Source: Microlunatus antarcticus (GTDB lineage Bacteria > Actinomycetota > Actinomycetes > Propionibacteriales > Propionibacteriaceae). From it: DNA of 64,000 nucleotides. Location: contig NZ_JACHZG010000001.1 of NCBI RefSeq assembly GCF_014193425.1, forward strand, positions 3,162,001 through 3,226,000, read 5' to 3'. Positions 43,394-52,164 of this stretch are shown one piece after another (the stretch's first letter is position 1; every line of letters starts with the position of its first letter). The translations under genes and the position numbers were made by a program. The notes under the pieces were generated by a model. The model did no database searches. It was not told the DNA's origin and worked only from the letters and a program-made list of their open reading frames with translations.

Positions 43394-44533
43394 GTGACCG
43401 AGCGACGAGCGAGCCACCCGACCACGCTTCCGCGACGGGTCGTCGTCGGCGGCTACAGCCTCGACCCGTCCGGCGACGACCCGGAGGCCGGCACCGGTCT
43501 GACCGTGCTGGACCTGCACGAGCGCCCGGCCGACGGGCCGGCGTACGTCCGGGTCGGGCACGAGGCCCTGCCCTCCCCCAGCTGGGTCGTGCCGCACCCC
43601 ACCGACCCCTGGCTGGTCAGCGTCTCCGAGACGGCGCCGTCGATGCTCGCGTGCACCCGGCTGGAGAACGACGGGCGCCTCACCGTCTTGGACCGGCGGG
43701 CGACGGGCGGCGACGGCGGCTGCCACCTGGCGCTCACCGCGGACGGCCGGCAGGTCCTCGTCGCCCACTACGGCAGCGGGACGGTGGAGACCTTCGCCCT
43801 GGACGAGGCGGGTCGGCTGACCGGTCCGCTCGACCGGTTCTCGTCCTCGGCCCCGCTCGGGCCCGACCCCGTCCGGCAGGACGCACCGCACGCCCACCAG
43901 GTCGTCCTCGACCCGCACCGGTCGGACGAGGTGCTGGTCTGCGACCTCGGCACCGACCGGGTGCACCGGCTGCTGCTGCACGACGACGGGCGGCTGACGG
44001 AGGCCGCGCCTGCGCTGGTGCTCCCGCCCGGGTTCGGGCCGCGCCACCTCGTCGTCGCCGACGACACCCTCGTCGTGGCTGGCGAGCTCTCCTCCGAGCT
44101 GTGGGTCGGTCGACGCGAGTTGGGCGGCTGGCGCCCGACGCAGGTGATCGGGACGACACGCCGTACGGGCGACGTCACCGCGTCCGACCCAGCGCCGGGC
44201 GACGCGCCCGCCCCGTCCGCGCTCCGCTTCTCGGACGACCTGGTCGTCGTCGCCACGCGCGGCCCTGACACGGTGAGCGTCTTCCGGTTGGACCCCGCGG
44301 AGAGCACGGTCGCGTTCGTCACGGAGGTCGCGTGCGGCGGCCGTCACCCGCGCGACGTGGTCGTGGCCGACGGCCTGGTCTGGGTCGCCGACCAGGAGTC
44401 GGACGAGGTCGTCGTGCTCGACCTGGGAGCGATCACGGCCGAGGCGGGCCGGGGGCTGGAGGCCGCGGCGGCGGTCCTCCGCTTCCCGACGCCCCGGCCC
44501 GCGTGCCTCGTGCTGCTCGACGTGCGGTCATGA
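43394..44533 (+). CDS. Lactonase-like beta-propeller protein
   Basis: 379 residues. Repeating beta segments such as PSWVVPHPTDPWLVSVSETA, GCHLALTADGRQVLVAHYGS and PHAHQVVLDPHRSDEVLVCD match the YbhE/6-phosphogluconolactonase-type seven-bladed propeller. Enzyme activity cannot be assured, as the fold is shared by non-enzymes. There is no signal peptide. It is divergent from xerC and lies 39 bp upstream of def. Confidence 0.83.
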   Translation: MTERRASHPTTLPRRVVVGGYSLDPSGDDPEAGTGLTVLDLHERPADGPAYVRVGHEALPSPSWVVPHPTDPWLVSVSETAPSMLACTRLENDGRLTVLDRRATGGDGGCHLALTADGRQVLVAHYGSGTVETFALDEAGRLTGPLDRFSSSAPLGPDPVRQDAPHAHQVVLDPHRSDEVLVCDLGTDRVHRLLLHDDGRLTEAAPALVLPPGFGPRHLVVADDTLVVAGELSSELWVGRRELGGWRPTQVIGTTRRTGDVTASDPAPGDAPAPSALRFSDDLVVVATRGPDTVSVFRLDPAESTVAFVTEVACGGRHPRDVVVADGLVWVADQESDEVVVLDLGAITAEAGRGLEAAAAVLRFPTPRPACLVLLDVRS

Positions 44534-44559
44534 ACGCGCACGTCGATGGCTGGGGGCGC

Positions 44560-44565
44560 TAATCT
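44560..44565 (+). promoter_or_regulatory. Leaderless -10 box TAATCT
   Basis: TAATCT lies 7 nt before the GTG of def and argues for that start over an ATG nine codons upstream, which it follows. Confidence 0.55.
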
Positions 44566-44572
44566 GCCCGCC

Positions 44573-45190
44573 GTGGACGACGACCTCACGACCGGCGGCC
44601 GCGTGCTGCCGATCACCCGCTGGGGCACCCCGGTGATGCACGCGACGACCCGACCGGTCGACCGTTTCGACGACGACCTGCGGACCCTGGTGCGCGACAT
44701 GTTCGCGACGATGGAGGCGGCCTCCGGCGTCGGTCTGGCGGCCAACCAGGTCGGACGCGACCTCGCCGTCTTCGTCTACGACTGCCCGGACGACGAGGAG
44801 ATCCGTCGGGTCGGGGTCGTCTGCAACCCCGTCGTCGAGCTGCCGGAGGGCAAGGAGCGCAACCTCGACGCCGCCGACGAGGGCTGCCTGTCCTACCTCG
44901 GTGCGTACGAGACGCTCGCCCGCCCCGACCACGCCGTCTGCCGCGGGCAGGACGTCGACGGGAACCCGGTCGAGATCCACGGCGACGGGCTGCTCGCCCG
45001 CTGCCTCCAGCACGAGACAGACCACCTCAACGGCACCGTGTTCGGCGACCGTCTCTCGGGGCGGGCCCGCAAGAAGCTGCGCCAGCAGCACGACGACCTC
45101 GCGGCGCGCTACCCGGCCGACTGGCCCGTGTCGCCGCGGCTCGGGCCGGCCGACGACGAGGACGACGACGACGACGAGTCGGAGCTCTAG
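44573..45190 (+). CDS. def: Peptide deformylase
   Basis: 205 residues. All three motifs are present: GVGLAANQVG (52-61), EGCLS with metal Cys105, and QHETDHLNG with H147, E148 and H151. It removes the formyl group from nascent proteins. The C-terminus ends in a run of Asp/Glu. Its stop is shared with that of the convergent methyltransferase through CTAG. Confidence 0.95.
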   Translation: MDDDLTTGGRVLPITRWGTPVMHATTRPVDRFDDDLRTLVRDMFATMEAASGVGLAANQVGRDLAVFVYDCPDDEEIRRVGVVCNPVVELPEGKERNLDAADEGCLSYLGAYETLARPDHAVCRGQDVDGNPVEIHGDGLLARCLQHETDHLNGTVFGDRLSGRARKKLRQQHDDLAARYPADWPVSPRLGPADDEDDDDDESEL

Positions 45191-45999
45191 CGAGTGACCC
45201 GCGGGGCCAGGGCGTAGCAGGCGACGGCGGCGGCCGCCGCCACGTTGAGCGAGTCGATCCCGGCCCGCATCGGGATCCGGACCCGGACGGACGCGGTCTG
45301 CGCCCAGTGGTCGGACAGCCCGGCGCCCTCGGTCCCGAGCAGCACGGCGACCTTGCCTGGACCGCGCAGCCGCTCCGCCACGACGTCCAGGTCCTCGGAG
45401 TCGTCGGCCAGGGTGAGGGCGACGGTCGTGAAGCCGGCCCCGGTCAGCAGCGCGGGCGCGTCGCGCCAGCTCGGGAACCGGGTCCACGGCAGCGCGAACA
45501 CCGCCCCCATGCTGACCTTGACCGCCCGCCGGTAGAGCGGGTCCGCGGAACGTGGCGACAGCAGCGCCCCGTCCCAGCCGAGCCCGGCGGCGCTGCGCAG
45601 GATCGCTCCGACGTTGGTGTGGTCGACGACGTCCTCCAGCACCACCAGCCGATCGAGGCCCAGCAGGTCGTCCACCGGCGGCAGGTCGGCCCGGTGGAGC
45701 GAGGCGAGCGCGCCGCGGTGGACGTGGAAGCCGGTGACCTGCTCGGCGACGGCCTCGTCGACCACGTAGACGTCGACGTCGGGCCAGCGGGCCAGCACGT
45801 CCTCGAGCCCGGCGAGCCAGCGCGGCGCCAGCAGGAACGACCGCGGTCGGTGCCCGGCCTCGACCGCGCGGCGGATGACCTTCTCGCCCTCGGCGATGAA
45901 GAGCCCGCGCTCGGACTCGAGGCTGCGCCGCAACGACGACTCCCGCAGCCGGACGTAGTCGCCGAGCCGCGGGTCGTCGGCCCCGACCTCCACCTGCAC
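45187..45999 (-). CDS. SpoU/TrmH family RNA methyltransferase
   Basis: 270 residues. An N-terminal substrate-binding domain (RGLFIAEGEKVIRRAVEAGH) precedes the SPOUT knot with DHTNVGAILRSAAGLGWDGA, VAVLLGTEGAGLSDHW and RIPMRAGIDSLNVAAAAAVA, the three SpoU motifs. It 2'-O-methylates rRNA or tRNA; the site is not predictable. The GTG lies 5 nt after CAGGAT. It is divergent from the YbaK gene across 32 bp. Confidence 0.92.
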   Translation of the reverse strand: MQVEVGADDPRLGDYVRLRESSLRRSLESERGLFIAEGEKVIRRAVEAGHRPRSFLLAPRWLAGLEDVLARWPDVDVYVVDEAVAEQVTGFHVHRGALASLHRADLPPVDDLLGLDRLVVLEDVVDHTNVGAILRSAAGLGWDGALLSPRSADPLYRRAVKVSMGAVFALPWTRFPSWRDAPALLTGAGFTTVALTLADDSEDLDVVAERLRGPGKVAVLLGTEGAGLSDHWAQTASVRVRIPMRAGIDSLNVAAAAAVACYALAPRVTR

Positions 46000-46019
46000 C
46001 CGCCCATCCTGCCCGCCCC

Positions 46020-46025
46020 TAGGAT
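46020..46025 (+). promoter_or_regulatory. Leaderless -10 box TAGGAT
   Basis: TAGGAT lies 6 nt before the GTG of the YbaK-like gene. The overlapping CCTAGG palindrome lies in the divergent promoter region shared with the methyltransferase. Confidence 0.55.
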
Positions 46026-46031
46026 CGCGCC

Positions 46032-46583
46032 GTGCCCGCACCCTCCATCGGTTCGTTGCCCTGGCGGCCCGCCCTCGAGCAGCTCGACCTGCTGGCCCCG
46101 CCGACCGCGGAGGCGGTGAGCGCGGCGGATGCCGCCTGGGCGGCCGACTGCTTCGTCGCCCCGATCGCCGACGACCTGGCCGACACCGCCGCGTTCTGCG
46201 AGGCGTACGGGGTGACGCTCGAGCAGTCCGCGAACTGCGTCGTCGTGAGCGGGCGGCGCGCCGAGACCACGACGACGGCGGCGTGCCTCGTGCTGGCCAC
46301 CGACCGCGCGGACGTCAACAAGGCCGTCCGGCACCAGCTGGGCGTCCGCAAGATCTCCTTCGCCCCGATGGCCGAGGCCACGGAACGTTCCCGGATGGCG
46401 TACGGCGGCATCACCCCGGTCGGCCTGCCCTCGGACTGGCCGGTGCTCGTGGACGACGCCGTCGTCGCGCAGCCGTGGGTCGTGGTCGGCAGCGGCACCC
46501 GCGGCAGCAAGCTGCTGCTGCCCGGCGCCCGGCTGGCCGAGCTGGCGAGCGCGCACGTGATGCTGCTGCGCCAGGTCGCCTGA
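46032..46583 (+). CDS. YbaK/EbsC-type aminoacyl-tRNA editing protein
   Basis: 183 residues. SANCVVVSGRR, CLVLATDRADVNKAVRHQLG (with the conserved Lys) and GGITPVGLPSDWPVLVDDAV match YbaK-like deacylases, which clear mischarged Cys- or Ala-tRNA-Pro. Which tRNA it edits is unknown. Leaderless start (TAGGAT, 6 nt). Confidence 0.88.
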   Translation: MPAPSIGSLPWRPALEQLDLLAPPTAEAVSAADAAWAADCFVAPIADDLADTAAFCEAYGVTLEQSANCVVVSGRRAETTTTAACLVLATDRADVNKAVRHQLGVRKISFAPMAEATERSRMAYGGITPVGLPSDWPVLVDDAVVAQPWVVVGSGTRGSKLLLPGARLAELASAHVMLLRQVA

Positions 46584-46620
46584 GCCGCCCTCGACGCCGG
46601 ATCCAGGCTCGTACGTCAGC

Positions 46621-47085
46621 TCAGTCCGTCAGCTCGACCGTGGCCACGTCGGCGGGCACCAGCAGACCGGTGCACGACAGCTCGAGGGTTGCGGGACCCT
46701 CGATCCTCGGCGGCGCCACCGAGTCGGTCAGCCCGCACGCCGCGGTGAGACCCGCGTACGGCGCGTGGTGGGTGACGGTCGCCCCCATCAGGGGGACCTG
46801 GTGCAGCTCCGTGTCGTCGTCGGGCCAGATCAGGCTCACCCGCAGGAACGCCCGGTCGCCTTGGACGACGGCGACGACCGACGCGACGGTGTAGGCGGGG
46901 TCGGTCTGCGGGAGCTCGACGTCGGTGACGAGCACCTCGGCGTCCCCCGCCGACGGGCCCGACGACGAAGCCGGACCGCTCGTCACGCAGCGGACGAGGA
47001 GCACCAGCAGCACGACCAGGACGACAGCGGCCGCGCCGATCACCGCGGCACGCCGTCCCGGTCGGGCCCTGGCCGCGGTCGTCAC
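46621..47085 (-). CDS. Membrane-anchored hypothetical protein
   Basis: 154 residues. A basic N-terminus and one helix (AAVIGAAAVVLVVLLVLLVR) anchor a beta-rich extracytoplasmic domain with two cysteines near 115 and 138 that could pair. No family is recognised. TAGCGT lies 6 nt before the GTG. It stands alone downstream of the TauE gene. Confidence 0.68.
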   Translation of the reverse strand: MTTAARARPGRRAAVIGAAAVVLVVLLVLLVRCVTSGPASSSGPSAGDAEVLVTDVELPQTDPAYTVASVVAVVQGDRAFLRVSLIWPDDDTELHQVPLMGATVTHHAPYAGLTAACGLTDSVAPPRIEGPATLELSCTGLLVPADVATVELTD

Positions 47086-47091
47086 GACAGC

Positions 47092-47097
47092 ACGCTA
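47092..47097 (-). promoter_or_regulatory. Leaderless -10 box TAGCGT
   Basis: TAGCGT lies 6 nt before the GTG of the membrane-anchored hypothetical protein gene. Confidence 0.5.
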
Positions 47098-47140
47098 GCC
47101 GCCGCTGCCCCCGTACGGCGGACGGCGTACGGCCCACGCG

Positions 47141-47911
47141 TCAGCGCAGCAGGTTGACGATCGCCACCACGCCGACCGTGACGATCACGACGCGGTAGAC
47201 GGTCGGCGGCAGCCGACGCCCGACCCGTGCGCCGAGCTGGGAGCCGAGGACCGCCCCGACCGCGATGACGACGGCGACCGGCCAGTTCACGTGGCTCACG
47301 AGGATGAAGACGACGCCCGCGACGGCATTCACGAGCATCGCGAGCACGTTCTTGAGCGCGTTGATCCGGGGCAGCGGCTCGTCCAGCCCGATCCCCAGGA
47401 GGCCGAGCAGCAGCACGCCCTGGGCGGCGCCGAAGTAGCCGCCGTAGACACCGGTCGCGAGCACACCGGCGCCGAGCCAGCGGGGTCCGCCGGGCGAGCC
47501 GGCCACCGGCTCGCCGAGTCGTTCGCGCCGCGCGGCCACGCGTCGGGAGAGCACCGGCTGCAGGACGACGAGCAGGCAGCCGAGCCCGATGAGCACGGGC
47601 ACGATCGCGGCGAACGCCTCGGCCGGCAGCCGCAGCAGCAGCACGGCCCCGACGATCCCGCCGACCAGGGCGAGCGGGCCGAGCCGCAGGATCCGGCTCC
47701 GCTGACCCTTGAGCTCGGGGCGCATGGCCCACGCCCCCGCGAACGACCCCGGGGCGAGCCCGATGGTGTTGGAGACGTTCGCCACCACCGGGGGCACGCC
47801 GAGGGCGAGCAGGACCGGGAACGTGATGAGCGTCCCGGAACCGACCACCGTGTTGATGAAGCCCGCCCAGATGCCGGCGAGCCCGATCAGCAGGAGGTCG
47901 GTCGGGCTCAC
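47141..47911 (-). CDS. TauE/SafE family sulfite/anion exporter-like permease
   Basis: 256 residues with about eight membrane helices. GFINTVVGSGTLITFPVLLA (helix 1) and YGGYFGAAQGVLLLGLLGIG (helix 5) are the repeated TauE signature. Substrates in the family include sulfite, sulfoacetate and other organic anions. The GTG overlaps the SPFH gene stop as GTGA, so it is translated from the same message. Confidence 0.9.
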   Translation of the reverse strand: MSPTDLLLIGLAGIWAGFINTVVGSGTLITFPVLLALGVPPVVANVSNTIGLAPGSFAGAWAMRPELKGQRSRILRLGPLALVGGIVGAVLLLRLPAEAFAAIVPVLIGLGCLLVVLQPVLSRRVAARRERLGEPVAGSPGGPRWLGAGVLATGVYGGYFGAAQGVLLLGLLGIGLDEPLPRINALKNVLAMLVNAVAGVVFILVSHVNWPVAVVIAVGAVLGSQLGARVGRRLPPTVYRVVIVTVGVVAIVNLLR

Positions 47912-49152
47912 CGCTGCACGTTAGCGGCTTCCCCCACCGTCTCCGGCTCCGTGGACGCCGCGGTGCTGTCCGCCGCGGACTGCTCCGTGAGGACCGGCGC
48001 GTTCTCGCGCCCGTCCGTGACCGCCGGGGTCCCGTTGCCGTTGTTGACCGTCGCGTGCGGCCGTACGCCCGGGCGCTCCAGCTCCTGCGCGGCGGCGATC
48101 GCCTCGGCGACCGTCTTGCGCGAGGCCTCCTCGTCCGCGCGGGACTGCTGCTCGATCTCGGCCTGCACGTCGATCTTCGGCGGGGCGGTGAAGGTGCCGC
48201 TGGCGGCCGGGATACCGGTCCCCTGCGCTCCTGCGCTGCCGCCGCTCATGGCCTGGTTCACGACGCCGCCGAGACCCTTGAGGGCGTCGTTCAGCTCGCT
48301 CGGGACGATCCACATCTTGTTGGCGTCGCCCTTGGCCAGCTGCGGCAGCATCTGCAGGTACTGGTAGGACAGCAGCGCCTGGTCGGGCTGGCCGGCGTGG
48401 ATCGCGTTGAACACGGTCCCGATCGCCTGCGCCTCGCCCTCGGCCCGCAGCATCTGGGCCTGGCGGTCGGCCTGGGCCCGGAGCACGGCGGCCTCGCGGT
48501 CACCCTGCGCCCGCAAGATCGCGGACTCCTTCTCACCGCCGGCGGAGAGGATGTTCGACTGGCGCTGGCCCTCGGCGATGAGGATCGCGGCGCGCTTGTC
48601 GCGCTCGGCGCGCGCACCCTTCTCCATGGCGTCACGGATCGTGGGCGGCGGCTCGATCGCCCGCAGCTCGACGCGGTTGACCTTGATCCCCCACTTGCCG
48701 GTCGCCTCGTCGAGGACGACGCGCAGCTTCTGGTTGATCTCCTCGCGGCTGGTCAGCGTCTGCTCGAGGTCGAGCCCGCCGATGATGTTGCGCAGCGTGG
48801 TCTGGGTGAGCTGCTCGATCGCCTTGACGTAGTCCTGCGCCTCGTACGCGGCGCGCTCCGGGTCGACGATCTGGAAGTAGATGACCGAGTCGATCCCGAC
48901 CATCAGGTTGTCCTCGGTGATGACCCCCTGCGGCGGGAACGGGATCACGTTCTCGCGCATGTCCAGGTTGTAGCGGACCTTGTCGAGCACGGGGATGAGC
49001 AGGTGCGGACCGGGCTCGAGGGTCCGGTTGAAGCGGCCGAGCCGCTCGACCATCCCGACCCGCTGCTGGCGGATGACGCGGATGGAGCTGGCGAGGATGA
49101 AGATCACCGCCAGCGCGACGACGAGGGCGACGATCAGGGAAGTGCTGTCCAC
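47908..49152 (-). CDS. SPFH/band 7 (QmcA/stomatin-like) membrane protein
   Basis: 414 residues. One N-terminal membrane helix, then the SPFH domain (RQQRVGMVERLGRFNRTLEP), a long Ala/Glu/Arg coiled coil (about 180-250, GEKESAILRAQGDREAAVLR) and a disordered C-terminal tail of 120 residues. Such proteins form membrane microdomain scaffolds and often pair with NfeD, as here. The GTG has GGAGGAA upstream. Confidence 0.92.
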   Translation of the reverse strand: MDSTSLIVALVVALAVIFILASSIRVIRQQRVGMVERLGRFNRTLEPGPHLLIPVLDKVRYNLDMRENVIPFPPQGVITEDNLMVGIDSVIYFQIVDPERAAYEAQDYVKAIEQLTQTTLRNIIGGLDLEQTLTSREEINQKLRVVLDEATGKWGIKVNRVELRAIEPPPTIRDAMEKGARAERDKRAAILIAEGQRQSNILSAGGEKESAILRAQGDREAAVLRAQADRQAQMLRAEGEAQAIGTVFNAIHAGQPDQALLSYQYLQMLPQLAKGDANKMWIVPSELNDALKGLGGVVNQAMSGGSAGAQGTGIPAASGTFTAPPKIDVQAEIEQQSRADEEASRKTVAEAIAAAQELERPGVRPHATVNNGNGTPAVTDGRENAPVLTEQSAADSTAASTEPETVGEAANVQR

Positions 49153-49248
49153 GGTGGTTCCTCCGAGACGTTGTTGTCTGGAGTCCAGTGTGCCCCGAGG
49201 GGTGTCACGCGCCCCCGGAGCGGGGGCGGGTCAGGCCGGTCGGACCGG

Positions 49249-49719
49249 TCAGGCGATCTCGCCGTACTTCGGGTACACGACCGCGATGGGCCCGTCGATC
49301 TCGTAGACCTCGATCTCCGTGCCCTGCTCGATGATCACGTCGGAGGCGTACGTCCGTGCCGACCAGGTCTGGCCGTCGACCTTGATCTCGCCGCTGCCCC
49401 GGTCGATCTGGGAGGTGGCCATCCCGCTGCTGCCGACCATCTTGTCGGTCGACGAGCGGTAGCCGGGCGTCGCGCGGACCTTGGCCAGCACGCTCGGGCG
49501 CAGGAAGATCAGCATGCCGGCGCTCACCCCGGCCCCGACGAGGATCTGCAGCCACCACAGGTCGGGAGCGATGGCCGCAGTCCCGGCGGCGGCCAGGGCA
49601 CCCACGGCGAGCATGATCAGCACCAGGTCCAGCGACACGACCTCGGCGACCGCGAGGATCAGGGCGAGGCTCAGCCACAGGGCCCAGCCGTGGTCTCCGA
49701 GCCAGTCCGTCAGGTTCAA
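49249..49719 (-). CDS. NfeD family protein
   Basis: 156 residues. Three membrane helices (about 12-75) precede an OB-fold (MVGSSGMATSQIDRGSGEIK, WSARTYASDVIIEQGTEIEV) typical of short NfeD proteins. It is the partner of the downstream SPFH protein, 96 bp away. The start codon is TTG, supported by GGGAGG 6 nt upstream and by the lack of another start. Confidence 0.9.
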   Translation of the reverse strand: MNLTDWLGDHGWALWLSLALILAVAEVVSLDLVLIMLAVGALAAAGTAAIAPDLWWLQILVGAGVSAGMLIFLRPSVLAKVRATPGYRSSTDKMVGSSGMATSQIDRGSGEIKVDGQTWSARTYASDVIIEQGTEIEVYEIDGPIAVVYPKYGEIA

Positions 49720-49783
49720 GGTGCGCCTCCCGCGTAGACCTCCATGGTGCCAGCCGGGTGGTCGCCCGGCCGGACGCAGGCGG

Positions 49784-50566
49784 TCAGAGCGCGCGCGCCG
49801 ACCAGCGGCCGGCGCGCGAGGTGAGCTCGACCTCGAGGTCGAAGGTCTCCCCCAGCCGCTGCGCGGTGAGGGTCGTCTCGACGGGCCCGGCGGCGACGAC
49901 CCGGCCCTGCTTGAGCAGCAGCGCGTGGGTGACCCCGACCGGGATCTCCTCCACGTGGTGGGTCACCAGCACCGAGGCCGGCGCGTACGGGTCCGAGGCC
50001 AGGGTGCCCAGCGTGCGGAGCAATGTCTCGCGGCCCGTGAGGTCGAGCCCGGCGGAGGGCTCGTCGAGCAGCAGGAGCTCGGGGTCGGTCATCAGCGCGC
50101 GGGCGATCTGCACGCGCTTGCGCTCGCCCTCGCTCAGCGTGCCGAAGGTGCGGTCGGCCAGCCCGCTGATCGACAGCGACGCGAGCAGCTCGTCGGCCCG
50201 CTCGTGGTCGAGGTCGTCGTAGCTCTCGCGCCAGCGGCCGACGACCGCGTACGAGGCGGAGACCACGACGTCGTGGACGCGCTCCCCGCGCGGGATGCGT
50301 TCGGCCAGCGCGGCGGACGTCAGGCCGATGCGCGGGCGGAGCTCGAAGACGTCGACGGTGCCCAGCACCTCGTCGAGGAGCCCGACGACGCCGGTCGTCG
50401 GGTGGATCTGCGCGGCGAGGAGCTGCAGGAGCGTCGTCTTGCCGGCCCCGTTCGGCCCGAGGACGACCCAGCGGTCGCTCTCGTCCACGGTCCAGCTCAC
50501 GTCGTCGAGCAGGACCGCCCCGCCTCGGACGACGCCTACCCCGGCGAGATCGACGACTGCGGCCAC
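49784..50566 (-). CDS. ABC transporter ATP-binding protein
   Basis: 260 residues. Walker A is GPNGAGKTT (37-45), the signature is LSEGERKRV and Walker B LLLLDEPSAG, with the switch His in LVTHHVEEIP. No permease lies beside it, so it may act with a distant one or in a non-transport role. TAAGGT lies 7 nt before the GTG, so it is probably leaderless. It is divergent from a conserved hypothetical gene. Confidence 0.9.
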   Translation of the reverse strand: MAAVVDLAGVGVVRGGAVLLDDVSWTVDESDRWVVLGPNGAGKTTLLQLLAAQIHPTTGVVGLLDEVLGTVDVFELRPRIGLTSAALAERIPRGERVHDVVVSASYAVVGRWRESYDDLDHERADELLASLSISGLADRTFGTLSEGERKRVQIARALMTDPELLLLDEPSAGLDLTGRETLLRTLGTLASDPYAPASVLVTHHVEEIPVGVTHALLLKQGRVVAAGPVETTLTAQRLGETFDLEVELTSRAGRWSARAL

Positions 50567-50573
50567 GTCGGCG

Positions 50574-50579
50574 ACCTTA
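50574..50579 (-). promoter_or_regulatory. Leaderless -10 box TAAGGT
   Basis: TAAGGT lies 7 nt before the GTG of the ABC ATPase gene. Confidence 0.5.
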
Positions 50580-50615
50580 CCGGCGGAACGCCCGCGACCG
50601 ACGCTCGCGTCCGCG

Positions 50616-50621
50616 TACGGT
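50616..50621 (+). promoter_or_regulatory. Leaderless -10 box TACGGT
   Basis: TACGGT lies 7 nt before the GTG of the divergent hypothetical gene; 36 bp separate it from the -10 box of the ABC gene. Confidence 0.5.
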
Positions 50622-50628
50622 GTTGGGC

Positions 50629-51357
50629 GTGGACGCACCCCTGCCACCGGGAAGCCTGTCGCTGCGCCTCGTCTCGAACCTCAACGCCGCCCTGCACACC
50701 CGGTTGGCCGCCGAGCGGGCGGCCGCCGAGGTCATCGGCCCGGACGTCGCCCACCACCTCGTCGATCCGGACGGCCTGCTCGGCCTGGACCCCCTCCGCG
50801 CCACGGAGCTCGACGACGGGTTCGCCCGGCTGCTCGCGGCCGAGCCGGACCGCTGGCTGCTCGCCCTCCCGGTGCCCGGCGCGCTGGGGCCGCTGCGGGG
50901 CCCGGTCGAGCTCAACACCGCTGCGCTCGTCGCCGGCGAGGCGGCGGTCGCGGCCGGCGGCGGGCTGGCCCTGGTGCCGCACCGGGTCGGCCCCAGCGTG
51001 CAGTGGCGCGTGCACGCGGCCGCGCGACCCTTCACCCCGCCGACCCTGTACGAGGCGGAGCGCGAGCTGAGCGAGGCCGTGCTGCGTGCCGCCACCACGC
51101 TGACCCACCTCGACGTCGCCGCCGGGAGCCGACCGCGGGCCGACCACGGCGGCGTCCTGGCCCCGGGCTACCCGCCCCGGGCGCGTCTCGCCGCCGACCG
51201 CGCCGCCCGACTCCTGATCGCCTGCGACGAGGCGCTGACCAGCGACGGCGCGGCCATCACCCTGCACGAGGCGGAGGTGCGCACCCGCGAGCTGCGGGTC
51301 GTGCGCACCGCGGCCGGCCAGGCCCTCTGCGCCGCCGCGGGCTGGCCCGACGCCTGA
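50629..51357 (+). CDS. Hypothetical protein, conserved-looking
   Basis: 242 residues, soluble, no family recognised. RLVSNLNAALHTRLAAERAA near the start, WLLALPVPGALGPLRGPVEL and VGPSVQWRVHAAARPF look conserved, and the C-terminus is helical. I recall similar actinobacterial proteins without known function. Leaderless GTG. It ends at a weak hairpin shared with the methyltransferase gene. Confidence 0.7.
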   Translation: MDAPLPPGSLSLRLVSNLNAALHTRLAAERAAAEVIGPDVAHHLVDPDGLLGLDPLRATELDDGFARLLAAEPDRWLLALPVPGALGPLRGPVELNTAALVAGEAAVAAGGGLALVPHRVGPSVQWRVHAAARPFTPPTLYEAERELSEAVLRAATTLTHLDVAAGSRPRADHGGVLAPGYPPRARLAADRAARLLIACDEALTSDGAAITLHEAEVRTRELRVVRTAAGQALCAAAGWPDA

Positions 51358-51359
51358 CC

Positions 51360-51392
51360 GACCCCTGCGCGGTGACGGTCGCGGGCGGGGTC
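51360..51392. terminator. Weak hairpin between convergent genes
   Basis: gacccc (51360-51365) pairs with ggggtc (51387-51392), with a further cgcg/cgcg pairing inside. It abuts both stop codons. Confidence 0.35.
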
Positions 51393-52164
51393 AGGCGCGG
51401 TAGCCGAGCACCGCGTAGTCGCGGGGGCCGCGCAGGGCACGGGCGACCAGCGCCTCCACGGGGGTCGGCGGACCCGCGTCGGGGTCGAGCGGTGAGTCGT
51501 CCGGGTGCAGCGGACGGACCTCGACGTCGCGGAAGCCGGACGCCTCGACCAGGAACGCCGTCCGCGCCGGCGGCAGCGGCGAGCGGTGCGTGGGGTCGAG
51601 GTAGAAGTTGCAGGCGCCCATCGTGAGGTTCGTCGGGTTGGGCGTCTCGAGGAGCAGGCAGCCGCCCGGCCGCAGCGCGTGGTGGGCCGCCTCGAAGAGC
51701 GCCAGCAGCGTCTCGGTGTCGAGGTGCTCGACCAGGTGGAACGCGCTCACGAGGTCGAGCGAGCCCTCCTCGCGGGCGGCCAGGTACGCCACCCCGTCGC
51801 CGTGCACGACGTCGAGGCCGGCCGTACGCCCCGCGGTCGCGAAGTCGACGTTGGCGTCGATCCCGCGGGCGGCGATCCCCTCGTCGCGCAGCAGCGTCAG
51901 CCACTCGGCGCGGCCGCAGCCGACGTCGAGCACGCGAGGTCCGCGCTCGGCCGGCTGGAGCACGCGTGCGACGTCGCCGAGGTAGGGCCGGAGCTTGGCG
52001 GTCACCTCCTCGCGCGACCCGCGGAACCGGTCGGCGAACGCGGCGTAGACGGCGGCGAAGCGGGGTCCGGTCTCGCTCTCGGTCCCGGAACGCTCCGCGC
52101 GGAGCGTGGCGACCTCGGCCTCCAGCTCCCGCAGCCGGGCCTCGAGGTCCTCGAGCGTCGTCAC
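51391..52164 (-). CDS. SAM-dependent methyltransferase with N-terminal coiled coil
   Basis: 257 residues. A short coiled coil (LEDLEARLRELEAEVATLRA) leads into a class I methyltransferase domain: VLDVGCGRAEWLTLL binds SAM, SAFHLVEHL follows strand 4, and LLLETPNPTN is strand 5. This form resembles methyltransferases of polysaccharide gene clusters. GGGGGAGG precedes the GTG, which overlaps the acetyltransferase stop as GTGA. Confidence 0.88.
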   Translation of the reverse strand: MTTLEDLEARLRELEAEVATLRAERSGTESETGPRFAAVYAAFADRFRGSREEVTAKLRPYLGDVARVLQPAERGPRVLDVGCGRAEWLTLLRDEGIAARGIDANVDFATAGRTAGLDVVHGDGVAYLAAREEGSLDLVSAFHLVEHLDTETLLALFEAAHHALRPGGCLLLETPNPTNLTMGACNFYLDPTHRSPLPPARTAFLVEASGFRDVEVRPLHPDDSPLDPDAGPPTPVEALVARALRGPRDYAVLGYRA

